In this document: positions 1 to 7,661 of the stretch, piece by piece
Numbering within the stretch: position 1 is the first letter of the stretch
How the letters are laid out: every line of letters begins with the position of its first letter
Assembly (NCBI GenBank): GCA_902767135.1
Contig: CACXGE010000069.1
Span: 1-36,225, forward strand
DNA: 36,225 nucleotides
Reading direction: 5' to 3'
DNA from: an uncultured Lachnospiraceae bacterium
GTDB lineage: Bacteria > Bacillota > Clostridia > Lachnospirales > Lachnospiraceae
Notes under the pieces: model-generated
Told to the model about the DNA's origin: nothing
Databases searched by the model: none
The model's input: only the letters and a program-made list of their open reading frames with translations
Translations under genes and position numbers: made by a program

Positions 1-3
1 GAG

Positions 4-75
4 CTGGGCTACAAGGATTCGAACCTTGAAATGCTGGAGTCAGAGTCCAGTGCCTTACCATTTGGCGATAGCCCA
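4..75 (-). tRNA. tRNA-Gln, anticodon CUG
   Basis: Read on the minus strand, the sequence folds as a full cloverleaf: acceptor TGGGCTA pairs with TAGCCCA, the D arm is GCC/GGC, the anticodon stem CTGGA/TCCAG encloses loop CTCTGAC, and the T arm CAAGG/CCTTG encloses TTCGAAT. The anticodon is CTG, which reads glutamine CAG codons. The discriminator base is G and the CCA tail is not encoded (CTC follows). It sits close to the left edge, so other tRNA genes may follow downstream outside the window. Confidence 0.96.
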
Positions 76-107
76 TTGTTTACTTCCTGTGCCAAAGCAC
101 AAAAATG

Positions 108-136
108 ATTATATATGAACTTTTCGAAAAATGCAA
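108..136 (-). promoter_or_regulatory. Promoter of tRNA-Gln
   Basis: On the minus strand a TTGCAT -35 box (131-136) and a perfect TATAAT -10 box (108-113) are 17 bp apart, about 33 bp upstream of the mature tRNA 5' end. The spacing and position fit a strong housekeeping sigma promoter. Confidence 0.8.
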
Positions 137-262
137 GTACTTTTTCAAAAAAGTTTGAAAAAAATTTTTTTCTATGTTACAATTCACCATAGTGATGAAA
201 AGAAAGAATAAAAAACAGATACCTTATAAGGAAAATTTGTGAAGGCAGAAAGGAAAAAACAT

Positions 263-1123
263 ATGTGGGTTGCAAATAATTGGAAAGATTATCAAGTATT
301 AGATACCTCCAGAGGTGAGAAATTAGAGCGATGGGGTGAGTATTATCTGGTTCGTCCCGATCCTCAGGTTATCTGGGATACCAAAAGGGAAAATAAGCAT
401 TGGAAACGCATGAATGGTCATTATCACAGAAGTTCTAAAGGCGGTGGTCAATGGGAATTCTTTGATTTGCCAGAGCAGTGGAGCATCCATTACAATAACC
501 TGACTTTTCAATTAAAGCCCTTTAGCTTTAAACACACCGGACTTTTTCCGGAACAGGCAGTAAACTGGGACTGGTTTTCTGAAAAAATCAGAAACGCCAA
601 CCGTCCGGTTAAAGTTTTAAATCTCTTTGCCTACACAGGGGGAGCCACCTTAGCCGCCGCTGCTGCCGGTGCCCAGGTTACCCATGTGGATGCTTCTAAG
701 GGCATGGTTACCTGGGCAAAGGAAAACGCAAAATCTTCCCATCTTGAAACTGCTCCGATTCGCTGGCTGGTTGATGACTGTGGGAAATTTGTGGAACGTG
801 AAATCCGCAGAGGTAACAAATACGATGCCATCATTATGGACCCTCCCTCTTACGGCCGTGGGCCAAAGGGAGAAATCTGGAAAATTGAAGAATCTCTTTA
901 TCCGTTTGTGAAACTGTGTACCCAGATTCTATCAGACCAACCCTTGTTTGTCCTAATCAACTCCTACACCACGGGATTACAGCCGGCAGTGTTAAACTAT
1001 ATCCTTTCTACGGAGATGAAAAAATTCAAGGGAAAAGTAACTGCAGATGAAATCGGTCTTCCTGTAAAAGATAACGGACTGGTACTTCCCTGCGGTGCTT
1101 CCGGACGTTGGGAAAGTATATAA
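263..1123 (+). CDS. Class I SAM-dependent methyltransferase, RlmI/RlmK-like (23S rRNA cytosine/guanine methylase family)
   Basis: The protein transfers a methyl group from SAM, most likely to 23S rRNA, by similarity to the COG1092/PF10672 group. The nucleotide-binding motif reads NLFAYTGGATLAAAAAGA, followed by the acidic VDAS that binds the ribose. The catalytic motif is IMDPPSYGRGP, the DPPSY form of rRNA base methylases. The N-terminal part (WERWGEYYLVRPDPQVIW-like) is conserved in the short Firmicute members, which lack the PUA domain of E. coli RlmI. A GTG at 239 is open in frame, but AGAAAGGA 9 bp before the ATG at 263 gives a better start with a 286-aa protein. It is transcribed alone, divergent from the tRNA. 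The exact target base cannot be told. Confidence 0.85.
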   Translation: MWVANNWKDYQVLDTSRGEKLERWGEYYLVRPDPQVIWDTKRENKHWKRMNGHYHRSSKGGGQWEFFDLPEQWSIHYNNLTFQLKPFSFKHTGLFPEQAVNWDWFSEKIRNANRPVKVLNLFAYTGGATLAAAAAGAQVTHVDASKGMVTWAKENAKSSHLETAPIRWLVDDCGKFVEREIRRGNKYDAIIMDPPSYGRGPKGEIWKIEESLYPFVKLCTQILSDQPLFVLINSYTTGLQPAVLNYILSTEMKKFKGKVTADEIGLPVKDNGLVLPCGASGRWESI

Positions 1124-1144
1124 AAATAGGTGAAGGAACCAAAA

Positions 1145-1195
1145 GTAACAGTTCAGGCAGGTCTGCGCATTTACTGCGCTGACCGTGCAAAAATG
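1145..1195 (-). repeat. Partial copy of dispersed palindromic element (right-end module)
   Basis: On the minus strand a 10-bp hairpin GGTCAGCGCA/TGCGCAGACC with loop GTAAA is preceded by TTTTTGCAC and followed by CTGCCTGAACTGTTAC. The same block, with the same GTAAA loop, occurs at 21948-21999, where several stem bases differ on both sides so that pairing is kept. See the findings for the whole family. Confidence 0.7.
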
Positions 1196-1209
1196 CGCAT
1201 TTAACAAAA

Positions 1210-1252
1210 ATCGGGTAGGCGGTAGAATTTATATATCTACCGCCTACCCGAT
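1210..1252 (-). terminator. Intrinsic terminator downstream of the cyclophilin gene
   Basis: A 17-bp perfect stem (1210-1226 with 1236-1252) encloses a 9-nt AT loop. Read on the minus strand it is followed by TTTTGTTAA, so it should end the long minus-strand block. It may also stop the methyltransferase transcript arriving from the other side, although the plus-strand tail lacks a T run. Confidence 0.85.
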
Positions 1253-1266
1253 ATTATAATTACCTT

Positions 1267-1929
1267 TTAATCAATCACTGTGATGCTGGTAATCACTGGC
1301 TGATTTTCTGCCAATACCGTTCCATTATCATCCTCCACAGATACACTGTCACAGATAGCATCCACCACTTCCATTCCTTCTGTCACAGTACCAAACCCTG
1401 CATAACTTCCGTCAAGGTAGGTAGAATCTTCATGGACAATGAAAAACTGGGAGCTAGCAGAATCATTTTCCATGGAACGAGCCATAGAAATGGTTCCTCT
1501 TACATGGGAAATATTGTTTTCTATCTCATTTTCTGCAAATTCACCTTTAATTGTCTTTTCAGAACCTCCGGTTCCATTTCCCAACGGGTCTCCCCCCTGT
1601 ATCATAAATCCTTTGATAATTCGATGAAAAGTTAATCCATCATAAAATCCTGATTTGGCTAAATCCACAAAATTCGTTACAGAAATGGGTGCCACATCCG
1701 CATCCAATTCCAGTTTGATTACTCCATAATCTTTCACATCAATTTCCACATGATGTTTTCCGGTAAGAAGTTCTTCTGACTCCTCTTTTTCCCTCTCACC
1801 GGTCTGTGTTTCTACTGTTTCATCCTTTTCCTGCGTGTCTGTATCGGTCTTAGAATTATTTCCACATCCTACACAGGTAGTAAATACAAGTACACTACAT
1901 AATATGGCATTAAAAATCTTCTTTTTCAT
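1267..1929 (-). CDS. Cyclophilin-type peptidyl-prolyl cis-trans isomerase, lipoprotein
   Basis: This 220-aa protein isomerises X-Pro bonds and should act outside the membrane as a lipid-anchored folding helper. The N terminus is a lipoprotein signal with Cys at residue 22 (TCVGC; Cys at -3 is unusual). An acidic Thr/Glu spacer leads to a cyclophilin domain at about 60-218. Visible active-site motifs are FHRIIKGFMIQGGDP, which carries the catalytic Arg, and SSQFFIVHEDSTYLDG. A Tyr occupies the place of the cyclosporin-contact Trp, as in many bacterial forms. AAAGGA before the ATG supports the start. It is the last gene of the minus-strand block and is followed by a strong terminator. Confidence 0.93.
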   Translation of the reverse strand: MKKKIFNAILCSVLVFTTCVGCGNNSKTDTDTQEKDETVETQTGEREKEESEELLTGKHHVEIDVKDYGVIKLELDADVAPISVTNFVDLAKSGFYDGLTFHRIIKGFMIQGGDPLGNGTGGSEKTIKGEFAENEIENNISHVRGTISMARSMENDSASSQFFIVHEDSTYLDGSYAGFGTVTEGMEVVDAICDSVSVEDDNGTVLAENQPVITSITVID

Positions 1930-1989
1930 CTTTTTTCCTTTCTTATCTTTACTTCTCTTATTTTACATCATCTACATTGTTTCGTGGTG

Positions 1990-2952
1990 CTACATCACCA
2001 TATATACCACTCCCACACAAATCACAATTTGAATAATGGCAAAGCGAAATACCGTATGGGTGTTTGACCAGTCCCATACCTTTCGCACGTGGTCATGCAA
2101 TGGTGTCCTTACCTTGGTTAAAATCTTGATTTTCAGAAAGCGAAGCAGGGAAACTTTCAATAAGCCCAATCCTCCGTCCAAAATCAACACTAATGCTATC
2201 GGAATATACAAAAATGGACGTTCTGTTTTCAAGATAGCAATGGCGATAAACAATCCCATGGCTCTGGAACCTGCATCCCCCATCATCAGCTTACTAGGAG
2301 TAGCGTTATACCATAAATATCCTAAAATACAAATGCAGAATACCAAAATCATATATGTATGATTTTCCTCAACATTCACAAATTTTCCAATAATATAAAT
2401 AGTCATCAAAGAGATTATGGTCAGCGTTCCGGATAGTCCATCTACTCCATCCGAACAATTGGTAACATTGATAGATGTCCAAACCAGAATCACCACAAGA
2501 ATTCCAAATAACACCACCGGAATTTCTATATTCATATCAAGACACTGAATGTGTACCAGGTTACTGTTAAATCTTAGATATGTTACAGCCACCATAATTG
2601 CTATCATCAAATCCAGCAATCCTTTTTTGTATTCATCCCAAGGTGTCTTAGCACAGTCATCCAAAAAACCGGTAAGCATGGCCGCCGCCACCAAAATCAA
2701 ATATACCACCAATTCTGTGGTGAGTTCATTAAACAAAAGAGTGGTAATAAGAAATACAATAATAAACAAAAAACCGGCTCCTCTTGGTTTCCCCGCTGAC
2801 TTCTTCCCATCGTGGGCAAACTCCCTTCCCTGGTCTCTTGGCAACATTCCTGAAAACTGATGCATACAAAAACATGTGCCTAAAAAAGCCACCATCAATC
2901 CCAGAAATGCAATTACCTTTGTATCAGTGTTTTGCATTAAAAAATAAATCAT
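1990..2952 (-). CDS. MraY-like membrane phospho-sugar transferase (glycosyltransferase 4 / COG0472 family)
   Basis: This is a 320-aa multi-pass membrane protein of the family that moves a phospho-amino-sugar from a UDP donor onto undecaprenyl phosphate. Family motifs are visible: GFLDDCAK (Asp98-Asp99), NCSDGVDGLSG (165-175), MMGDAGSRAMG with Asp226, and PLHDHVRKVW near residue 286. The last corresponds to the MraY PIHHHFE loop, but reads HDH rather than HHH. The order and spacing favour MraY over TagO/WecA, yet the gene lies alone between a secreted transglutaminase-like protein and a cyclophilin, not in a mur/dcw cluster. It may be the only MraY displaced from its usual place, or a paralogue. 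A GGAAGGAAGG ribosome site precedes the ATG. Confidence 0.8.
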   Translation of the reverse strand: MIYFLMQNTDTKVIAFLGLMVAFLGTCFCMHQFSGMLPRDQGREFAHDGKKSAGKPRGAGFLFIIVFLITTLLFNELTTELVVYLILVAAAMLTGFLDDCAKTPWDEYKKGLLDLMIAIMVAVTYLRFNSNLVHIQCLDMNIEIPVVLFGILVVILVWTSINVTNCSDGVDGLSGTLTIISLMTIYIIGKFVNVEENHTYMILVFCICILGYLWYNATPSKLMMGDAGSRAMGLFIAIAILKTERPFLYIPIALVLILDGGLGLLKVSLLRFLKIKILTKVRTPLHDHVRKVWDWSNTHTVFRFAIIQIVICVGVVYMVM

Positions 2953-3016
2953 TTGAACCTTCCTTCCTGAATCATATTTTTTCCATCTGTTAGGGTTATA
3001 TCCACATAACTTTTTC

Positions 3017-5698
3017 TTATTTTATTTTGATGTTCTTTTTCGCCGATTGTGAACTGCTTACAGTCTTTCCATATACACTATAGCTCTTCACATAATAATA
3101 GTACCTTTTTCCCTTAGTTCTATTTTTGTCCGTGTAACTTGTTTGTCTTGTCTTTTTTAATAATCTGTAGGTACCATTTTGGGTGTCGCTGACATATATC
3201 TTATAGTAACTTACACCCTTAATTTTTTTCCAACTTATGTTTACCCGTCCCGCCTTATTTTGCTTCAACGTAACTTTCGTCTTTTCAGGTATTTTTAACC
3301 AATGGGCATACAGCGTACTATTTCTCGTTACCTTAAAACTCTTGCTTACCTTACTTCCCCCTGTTTTTTTCGTATACCATCCTAAAAATACATATCCCTC
3401 TCTGACAGCCTCGGGAAGTTGTGATAACGTCTCATTTTTTTTCTTTGCTACCGAATATGTAGACTTATTCTCTATCTTTCCCCCATTACCACGATAAAAT
3501 ACCTGATACGATATCACTGCCTTTTTCGTGGGAGTTGGAACTTTGGTAGGAATCCATGTATTTGCTACACTTTTCGTCACGCTGGGCACTGCCGTGTTGG
3601 TGGGACTCTTCGTCACGCTGGGCACCGCTGTGTTTGTGGGTGTCTTGGTCACACTGGGCACCGCTGTGTTTGTGGGTGTCTTGGTCACACTGGGCACCGC
3701 TGTGTTTGTGGGTGTCTTGGTCACACTGGGCACTGCCGTGTTCGTTGGTGTCTTGGTCACGCTGGGCACTGCCGTGTTGGTGGGACTCTTCGTCACGCTG
3801 GGCACCGCTGTGTTTGTGGGTGTCTTGGTCACACTGGGCACTGCCGTGTTCGTTGGTGTCTTGGTCACACTGGGCACCGCCGTGTTCGTTGGTGTCTTGG
3901 TCACACTGGGCACCGCCGTGTTCGTTGGTGTCTTGGTCACACTGGGCACTGCCGTGTTGCTGGGACTCTTAGTCACGCTGGGGACTGCCGTGTTGCTGGG
4001 AACCTTGGTGGCAGTTGGCATTGGGGTTACTGTACTGGTTGGGCTTGGGATTTTTGTTGGCGTTACTGTATTGGTAGGAGCTTTATCTGCATCTTCCACC
4101 GTGTATTTAAAGGTATAACTTCCAACTTTGGAATAATCTCCTATCCCTTGAAATAATACACTTGCCACTCCCACTTGCTCATTGTCTGAATAGCTTAGCG
4201 AATAATTTCCCTCCAACTCCTTCTTTTCCTTGCCATCATAAAAATAAACAGGAACAATAGCAGCCGTTTTGTCGTAATAAGTTATGGTTTGGGGAAGGTA
4301 TGCACATAAAATATTTTTATATACATAATACCCATTCGTACTGGAATAGGAAGCACTTCCATCTGTATAGTAGAAACTTCCTGCATCACTTAACTGTGAT
4401 ACCAAGCCAACGCTTAATCCAGTCAAAAGACTACTCATCACCGTACTGTTCTCGCAGGAAAACTGTAGGTGAAAATTTTTGTTTTCCTTTGCCTTTTCCA
4501 AAGCTTTTCCTAATAGTTTTGAAATCTTCTCACTGCTGTTTACATCGTCTTGTGTCACATACAAATTATAATATGTATAGTAATTATAGGTATCTGCAGT
4601 TGTGTTTGGCACATCATACATACCCGGGTAGACAGAGGGCTGGTAACTATGCTTTGCAAATTTGCTGGTAGAACAGTTAAACCAGGTATAGACCATCTGC
4701 CTTTGGGCAGTGGCGTTTTTGTTCAAATCGTCCCAGGTAACATCAAGATTGTACCATTCTCCATCAATATTGATTAAATTCCAGGCATGACCTCCGCCAT
4801 TTCCATAACCCACCGCATAAATAGACTCTAAACCTGCGTAATTTGCCAATAATTGGAACGCCTTAGCATACCCTTCACATACAACTCCAGTCTTATCAAA
4901 CACTCCCGTAATGCTGTGAGCAGAGCCTTCATCCGAAGGTGTGGTACCAGAGCTGTATTTGTAGTCAATATTTTCAATAATTTTATCATGAATCAACAAC
5001 TCTAATTCTAATTCAGAAGCACTGTTTTCCACTGCCTTGTCAATCTCAGTTATATATTCTTCCATTCCTGTTTCAATATTTTTCCAAGCCGTTTTTCTGG
5101 AAGCTGTGGAGGCATAGTCTTCATGAACATTTAAATAAGCCTTTGTTATTAACTTATTCTGATTTATGGCGTAACTAAAATTACAAGTATACCAAAAATA
5201 TTGTGGATAATCCGCTCCCAGGGCAAACAATACTTTACGAAAATCTGTGATGTCTGTCCAACCATAAGAAGACAAATCTACAGTTTCCCATAAATACACT
5301 GTCTGATTGCTGTTATTTACCTTACTGACTGTCTCTGGAAATTCTTGATGAAACCTCTCAGCCAATGCCACCAAAACATCATAGCATTTTCTCTGTGTAA
5401 GATCCAGTTGTTCATACCCATAGGCAGTTGTAAAAATAGCATTTACATCACTTTCCTGTATGCTATAGGATGCAGACTCTGATTTTTGAAGGAAGGCAAA
5501 CTTTTCATCTAACTGCTCTGCCTCCTCCAGAGAAATCTGTTCCGCTTCCTCTTCCATCAAATCACCTGTCTGCTCCAGGAGAGACAATTCACAGGTACCA
5601 GGCTGCTCACTGGCAGACACCCACACGGCCGTTGTGCCTTGCAGACTTTCTGCAATTAACGATACGCAAAGCAACCATCCTACCAATTTTTTCTTCAT
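3017..5698 (-). CDS. Secreted transglutaminase-like protein with Pro/Thr repeat stalk, InlB-type repeat and FnIII domain
   Basis: A signal peptide is followed by a transglutaminase-like fold with Cys274 (GVVCEGYAKAF), His304 (GGGHAWNLI) and Asp319 (WYNLDVTWDD). These form the usual Cys-His-Asp triad of bacterial cysteine proteases/cross-linkers. A long Thr/Pro/Ser stalk follows, with 12 copies of a 12-residue unit (TPTNTAVPSVTK). Next comes a Listeria-Bacteroides (InlB B-type) repeat ending FLGWYTKKTGG...LYAHW, then an FnIII-like domain up to a Lys-rich C terminus. No sortase motif or SLH domain is visible. An in-frame ATG at 5713 overlaps the MATE stop by one base (TAATG). GAGGAG lies 7 nt before the ATG at 5698, so the latter start is preferred (893 aa). 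The substrate is unknown; wall or peptide processing is only a guess. Confidence 0.85.
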   Translation of the reverse strand: MKKKLVGWLLCVSLIAESLQGTTAVWVSASEQPGTCELSLLEQTGDLMEEEAEQISLEEAEQLDEKFAFLQKSESASYSIQESDVNAIFTTAYGYEQLDLTQRKCYDVLVALAERFHQEFPETVSKVNNSNQTVYLWETVDLSSYGWTDITDFRKVLFALGADYPQYFWYTCNFSYAINQNKLITKAYLNVHEDYASTASRKTAWKNIETGMEEYITEIDKAVENSASELELELLIHDKIIENIDYKYSSGTTPSDEGSAHSITGVFDKTGVVCEGYAKAFQLLANYAGLESIYAVGYGNGGGHAWNLINIDGEWYNLDVTWDDLNKNATAQRQMVYTWFNCSTSKFAKHSYQPSVYPGMYDVPNTTADTYNYYTYYNLYVTQDDVNSSEKISKLLGKALEKAKENKNFHLQFSCENSTVMSSLLTGLSVGLVSQLSDAGSFYYTDGSASYSSTNGYYVYKNILCAYLPQTITYYDKTAAIVPVYFYDGKEKKELEGNYSLSYSDNEQVGVASVLFQGIGDYSKVGSYTFKYTVEDADKAPTNTVTPTKIPSPTSTVTPMPTATKVPSNTAVPSVTKSPSNTAVPSVTKTPTNTAVPSVTKTPTNTAVPSVTKTPTNTAVPSVTKTPTNTAVPSVTKSPTNTAVPSVTKTPTNTAVPSVTKTPTNTAVPSVTKTPTNTAVPSVTKTPTNTAVPSVTKSPTNTAVPSVTKSVANTWIPTKVPTPTKKAVISYQVFYRGNGGKIENKSTYSVAKKKNETLSQLPEAVREGYVFLGWYTKKTGGSKVSKSFKVTRNSTLYAHWLKIPEKTKVTLKQNKAGRVNISWKKIKGVSYYKIYVSDTQNGTYRLLKKTRQTSYTDKNRTKGKRYYYYVKSYSVYGKTVSSSQSAKKNIKIK
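3576..4007 (-). repeat. 12 x 36-bp in-frame tandem repeat (Pro/Thr stalk)
   Basis: Twelve head-to-tail 36-bp units encode TPTNTAVPSVTK variants (first residues KTPT, KSPT, KSPS, KVPS). Several units are identical or nearly so in DNA, and unit pairs such as those around 3595-3640 and 3775-3820 repeat the same variant order. This suggests growth by unequal recombination or slippage. Confidence 0.95.
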
Positions 5699-5712
5699 AC
5701 GCATTCTCCTCA

Positions 5713-7065
5713 TTATGTTTTCTGGTAATTTGGCTGTCTGAAAAATTTAATCAAATAAAACAGACAAACCAAAAAGCTGATTCCATCTGCAATCGGCTGA
5801 ATATATACAACTCCCATAAATCCCCATAAATAGGAACATATATATATACCTGGCAGATATACCATTCCCTGTCGTAGGGAGGCTAAAAGCACTGCCTGCT
5901 TCACCTTTCCCATAGCCTGATATAACCCACTACACAAAAGCGCTGTCATTGTAAAGGGAAGCAGAATACTCTGATATCTCATCCAGCTATCCACAAGATT
6001 CAAATACTGGATTTCTCTTATGAATAATTGTAAAACATTTCTGGAAAAAAAGAAAGCAATTATCCCGAAAAAAACATGAAAAACCACGCCCGCTTTTATT
6101 GCATGGCTGCAACTTCTTTTCAACTTTCCACAATTGCCTTCTCCATAAAAATACCCAGCCACGGGGCTGTAGCCTTGAATGTAACCTACAATCAGCGCAA
6201 ACAAAACCGAATACAGTTTAAATCCTATGGCCATAGCTGACACTGCCCCTGCTCCATACCCCGACAACATTCGGTTTTGTACTGTGTTGGCAACGCTTCC
6301 AATGCTCTGTCTTACAAATGATGCAAATCCCAGCCGAATAATTTCCAAACATCTGACAAAATTTATGGAATATAGTAATTTCTTCCAGGTAACTCTCACC
6401 ATGGTCTGTCCGGAAAAATACCAATATAGCAAAAAAATACATTGTATTATGACATACATCAAATAGGAAACTCCTGCTCCCCCTACTCCAAAATGAAATA
6501 CGATGGTAAGCATAAATTCCAAAAAAACTCCCAAAACACAGCTACCTGCCACTGAAATTAACACTTGCTTTGCCCCGCCTTCTGCGCGCAGGAGATTTTG
6601 CAACGTATAGCTTAAACAGATTCCGGGGGCTGACAGACACAAATACCTTCCATATACCATTCCATATACCATCATCTCATTGTCTGCTCCTAAAAATACT
6701 AGTAATGTGGGCAGCTTCCACAAAGACAGTCCTGTCAATACACCACCTAATACAACGGTCAAAACCATAGCAGTCAGCGCATATTCTCCCGCCATCTCCT
6801 CCTCTTCTTCCCCTATCAGCATAGCAATTCTGCTTCCTCCACCCATGCCACAGGTAAACCCTATACTTTGTATTATATTCTGGATCGTAAACAAAATGCC
6901 TGCAGCCCCTGCTGCAAAAAAATTTATTCGTGTCAAAAAAAAAGTATCTGCTATATGAAAAAAAGCCAGGCACAACATGGTCGCCATAGATGGCGCAGCC
7001 AAAATGAGCATAGCTTTTGGTATGGTTTCTTCCTTCATAATATTTTGAAGCGTCTTATGTTCCAT
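5713..7065 (-). CDS. MATE family multidrug/metabolite efflux transporter
   Basis: This 450-aa protein has about twelve hydrophobic segments arranged as two MATE halves. The N-terminal AAPSMATMLCLAFFHIADTFF is typical of the family, and Gly/Ser-rich TCGMGGGSRIA in the first half matches the conserved MATE loop. It would export organic cations, drugs or metabolites by Na+ or H+ antiport; the substrate cannot be predicted. GGAAGGAAAG precedes the ATG. It lies 77 bp downstream of the Rrf2 regulator with an 18-bp palindrome in the gap, so it is the likely target of that regulator. Its stop codon overlaps an ATG of the next gene by one base. Confidence 0.92.
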   Translation of the reverse strand: MEHKTLQNIMKEETIPKAMLILAAPSMATMLCLAFFHIADTFFLTRINFFAAGAAGILFTIQNIIQSIGFTCGMGGGSRIAMLIGEEEEEMAGEYALTAMVLTVVLGGVLTGLSLWKLPTLLVFLGADNEMMVYGMVYGRYLCLSAPGICLSYTLQNLLRAEGGAKQVLISVAGSCVLGVFLEFMLTIVFHFGVGGAGVSYLMYVIIQCIFLLYWYFSGQTMVRVTWKKLLYSINFVRCLEIIRLGFASFVRQSIGSVANTVQNRMLSGYGAGAVSAMAIGFKLYSVLFALIVGYIQGYSPVAGYFYGEGNCGKLKRSCSHAIKAGVVFHVFFGIIAFFFSRNVLQLFIREIQYLNLVDSWMRYQSILLPFTMTALLCSGLYQAMGKVKQAVLLASLRQGMVYLPGIYICSYLWGFMGVVYIQPIADGISFLVCLFYLIKFFRQPNYQKT

Positions 7066-7089
7066 TTGTTCTCTTTCCTTCCAAAATAG

Positions 7090-7107
7090 ATTACTATAAC
7101 TAGTAAT
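7090..7107. promoter_or_regulatory. Operator-like palindrome between rrf2-type gene and MATE gene
   Basis: The sequence ATTACTA-TAAC-TAGTAAT is an inverted repeat with two perfect 7-bp arms. It lies 25 bp upstream of the MATE start codon and directly downstream of the Rrf2-type regulator. Its size and symmetry fit a dimeric winged-helix repressor site. The link to this regulator is inferred from position only. Confidence 0.5.
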
Positions 7108-7142
7108 TAATTTTTCCGAAAAGATTTTTTTTATACCTGATT

Positions 7143-7577
7143 TTATATGGTATAAAAATCAAATACCCCTGGATTATCATCCAGTATATCCTGCAATGTA
7201 ATATTGTCTACCACATCATTGATGGCTGCATAGAGCTTTTCCCATACTTTTAACGTGGGACAATGTTCTTTTCTCTCACAGGTGTTTACCTCATATTCCA
7301 AGCATTCCACCGGTGCCAGACTTCCTTCTATGGTTCTTAAAATCATGCCCACCGTATATTCTTTCGGTGTTTTGGTTAAATGGTATCCCCCTTGAGGACC
7401 GCGGATACTTTTCACGTATCCTGCTCTATTCAGCATAGAAATAATCTGTTCTAAATATTTGTCTGAAATCTCCTGTCTCGCTGCTATTTCCTTTACTGAT
7501 ATTGGCTTCGCTTCTACATTTTTTGCCAACTCCAACATCACACGCAATGCATATCTTCCTTTTGTAGAAATCTTCAT
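7143..7577 (-). CDS. Rrf2 family transcriptional regulator with three candidate Fe-S cysteines
   Basis: This 144-aa DNA-binding protein starts MKISTKGRYALRVMLELA, the hallmark N terminus of Rrf2/IscR proteins. The winged helix includes ISDKYLEQIISMLNRAGYV and the wing RGPQGGYHL. Cys92, Cys100 and Cys106 are spaced C-x7-C-x5-C, close to the C-x5-C-x5-C that binds an Fe-S cluster in IscR, so it may sense iron-sulfur status, oxygen or nitric oxide. No isc/suf/cys genes are nearby; the adjacent MATE transporter is the likely regulated gene. AGAGGTGGCAAA before the ATG supports the start. Sensing of Fe-S is an inference. Confidence 0.92.
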   Translation of the reverse strand: MKISTKGRYALRVMLELAKNVEAKPISVKEIAARQEISDKYLEQIISMLNRAGYVKSIRGPQGGYHLTKTPKEYTVGMILRTIEGSLAPVECLEYEVNTCERKEHCPTLKVWEKLYAAINDVVDNITLQDILDDNPGVFDFYTI

Positions 7578-7627
7578 TTTGCCACCTCTTATTTTGCTCT
7601 CTGGATTTAATTTCTTAATTTTCGTTG

Positions 7628-7653
7628 CTAATTTAAGTTTCTAATTTAAGTTT
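7628..7653. repeat. Tandem 13-bp direct repeat upstream of the Rrf2 gene
   Basis: CTAATTTAAGTTT occurs twice head to tail, between the HAD stop codon and the Rrf2 start, 51-76 bp upstream of the ATG. It may be part of the promoter or a regulator site for autoregulation; no clear -35/-10 pair is seen next to it. Confidence 0.6.
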
Positions 7654-7661
7654 TCTGCCAT

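Noticed and set aside
3576..4007. Regular 36-bp repeat as a CRISPR array
   Set aside because: There are no spacers; units are continuous and in frame within a coding gene. No cas genes are in the window.
3528..4118. Long plus-strand open frame of about 196 codons rich in VGVLVTLGTAVF repeats
   Set aside because: It is the mirror of the 36-bp repeat in the transglutaminase-like gene; a multiple-of-3 repeat keeps all frames open. It has no ribosome site or family match.
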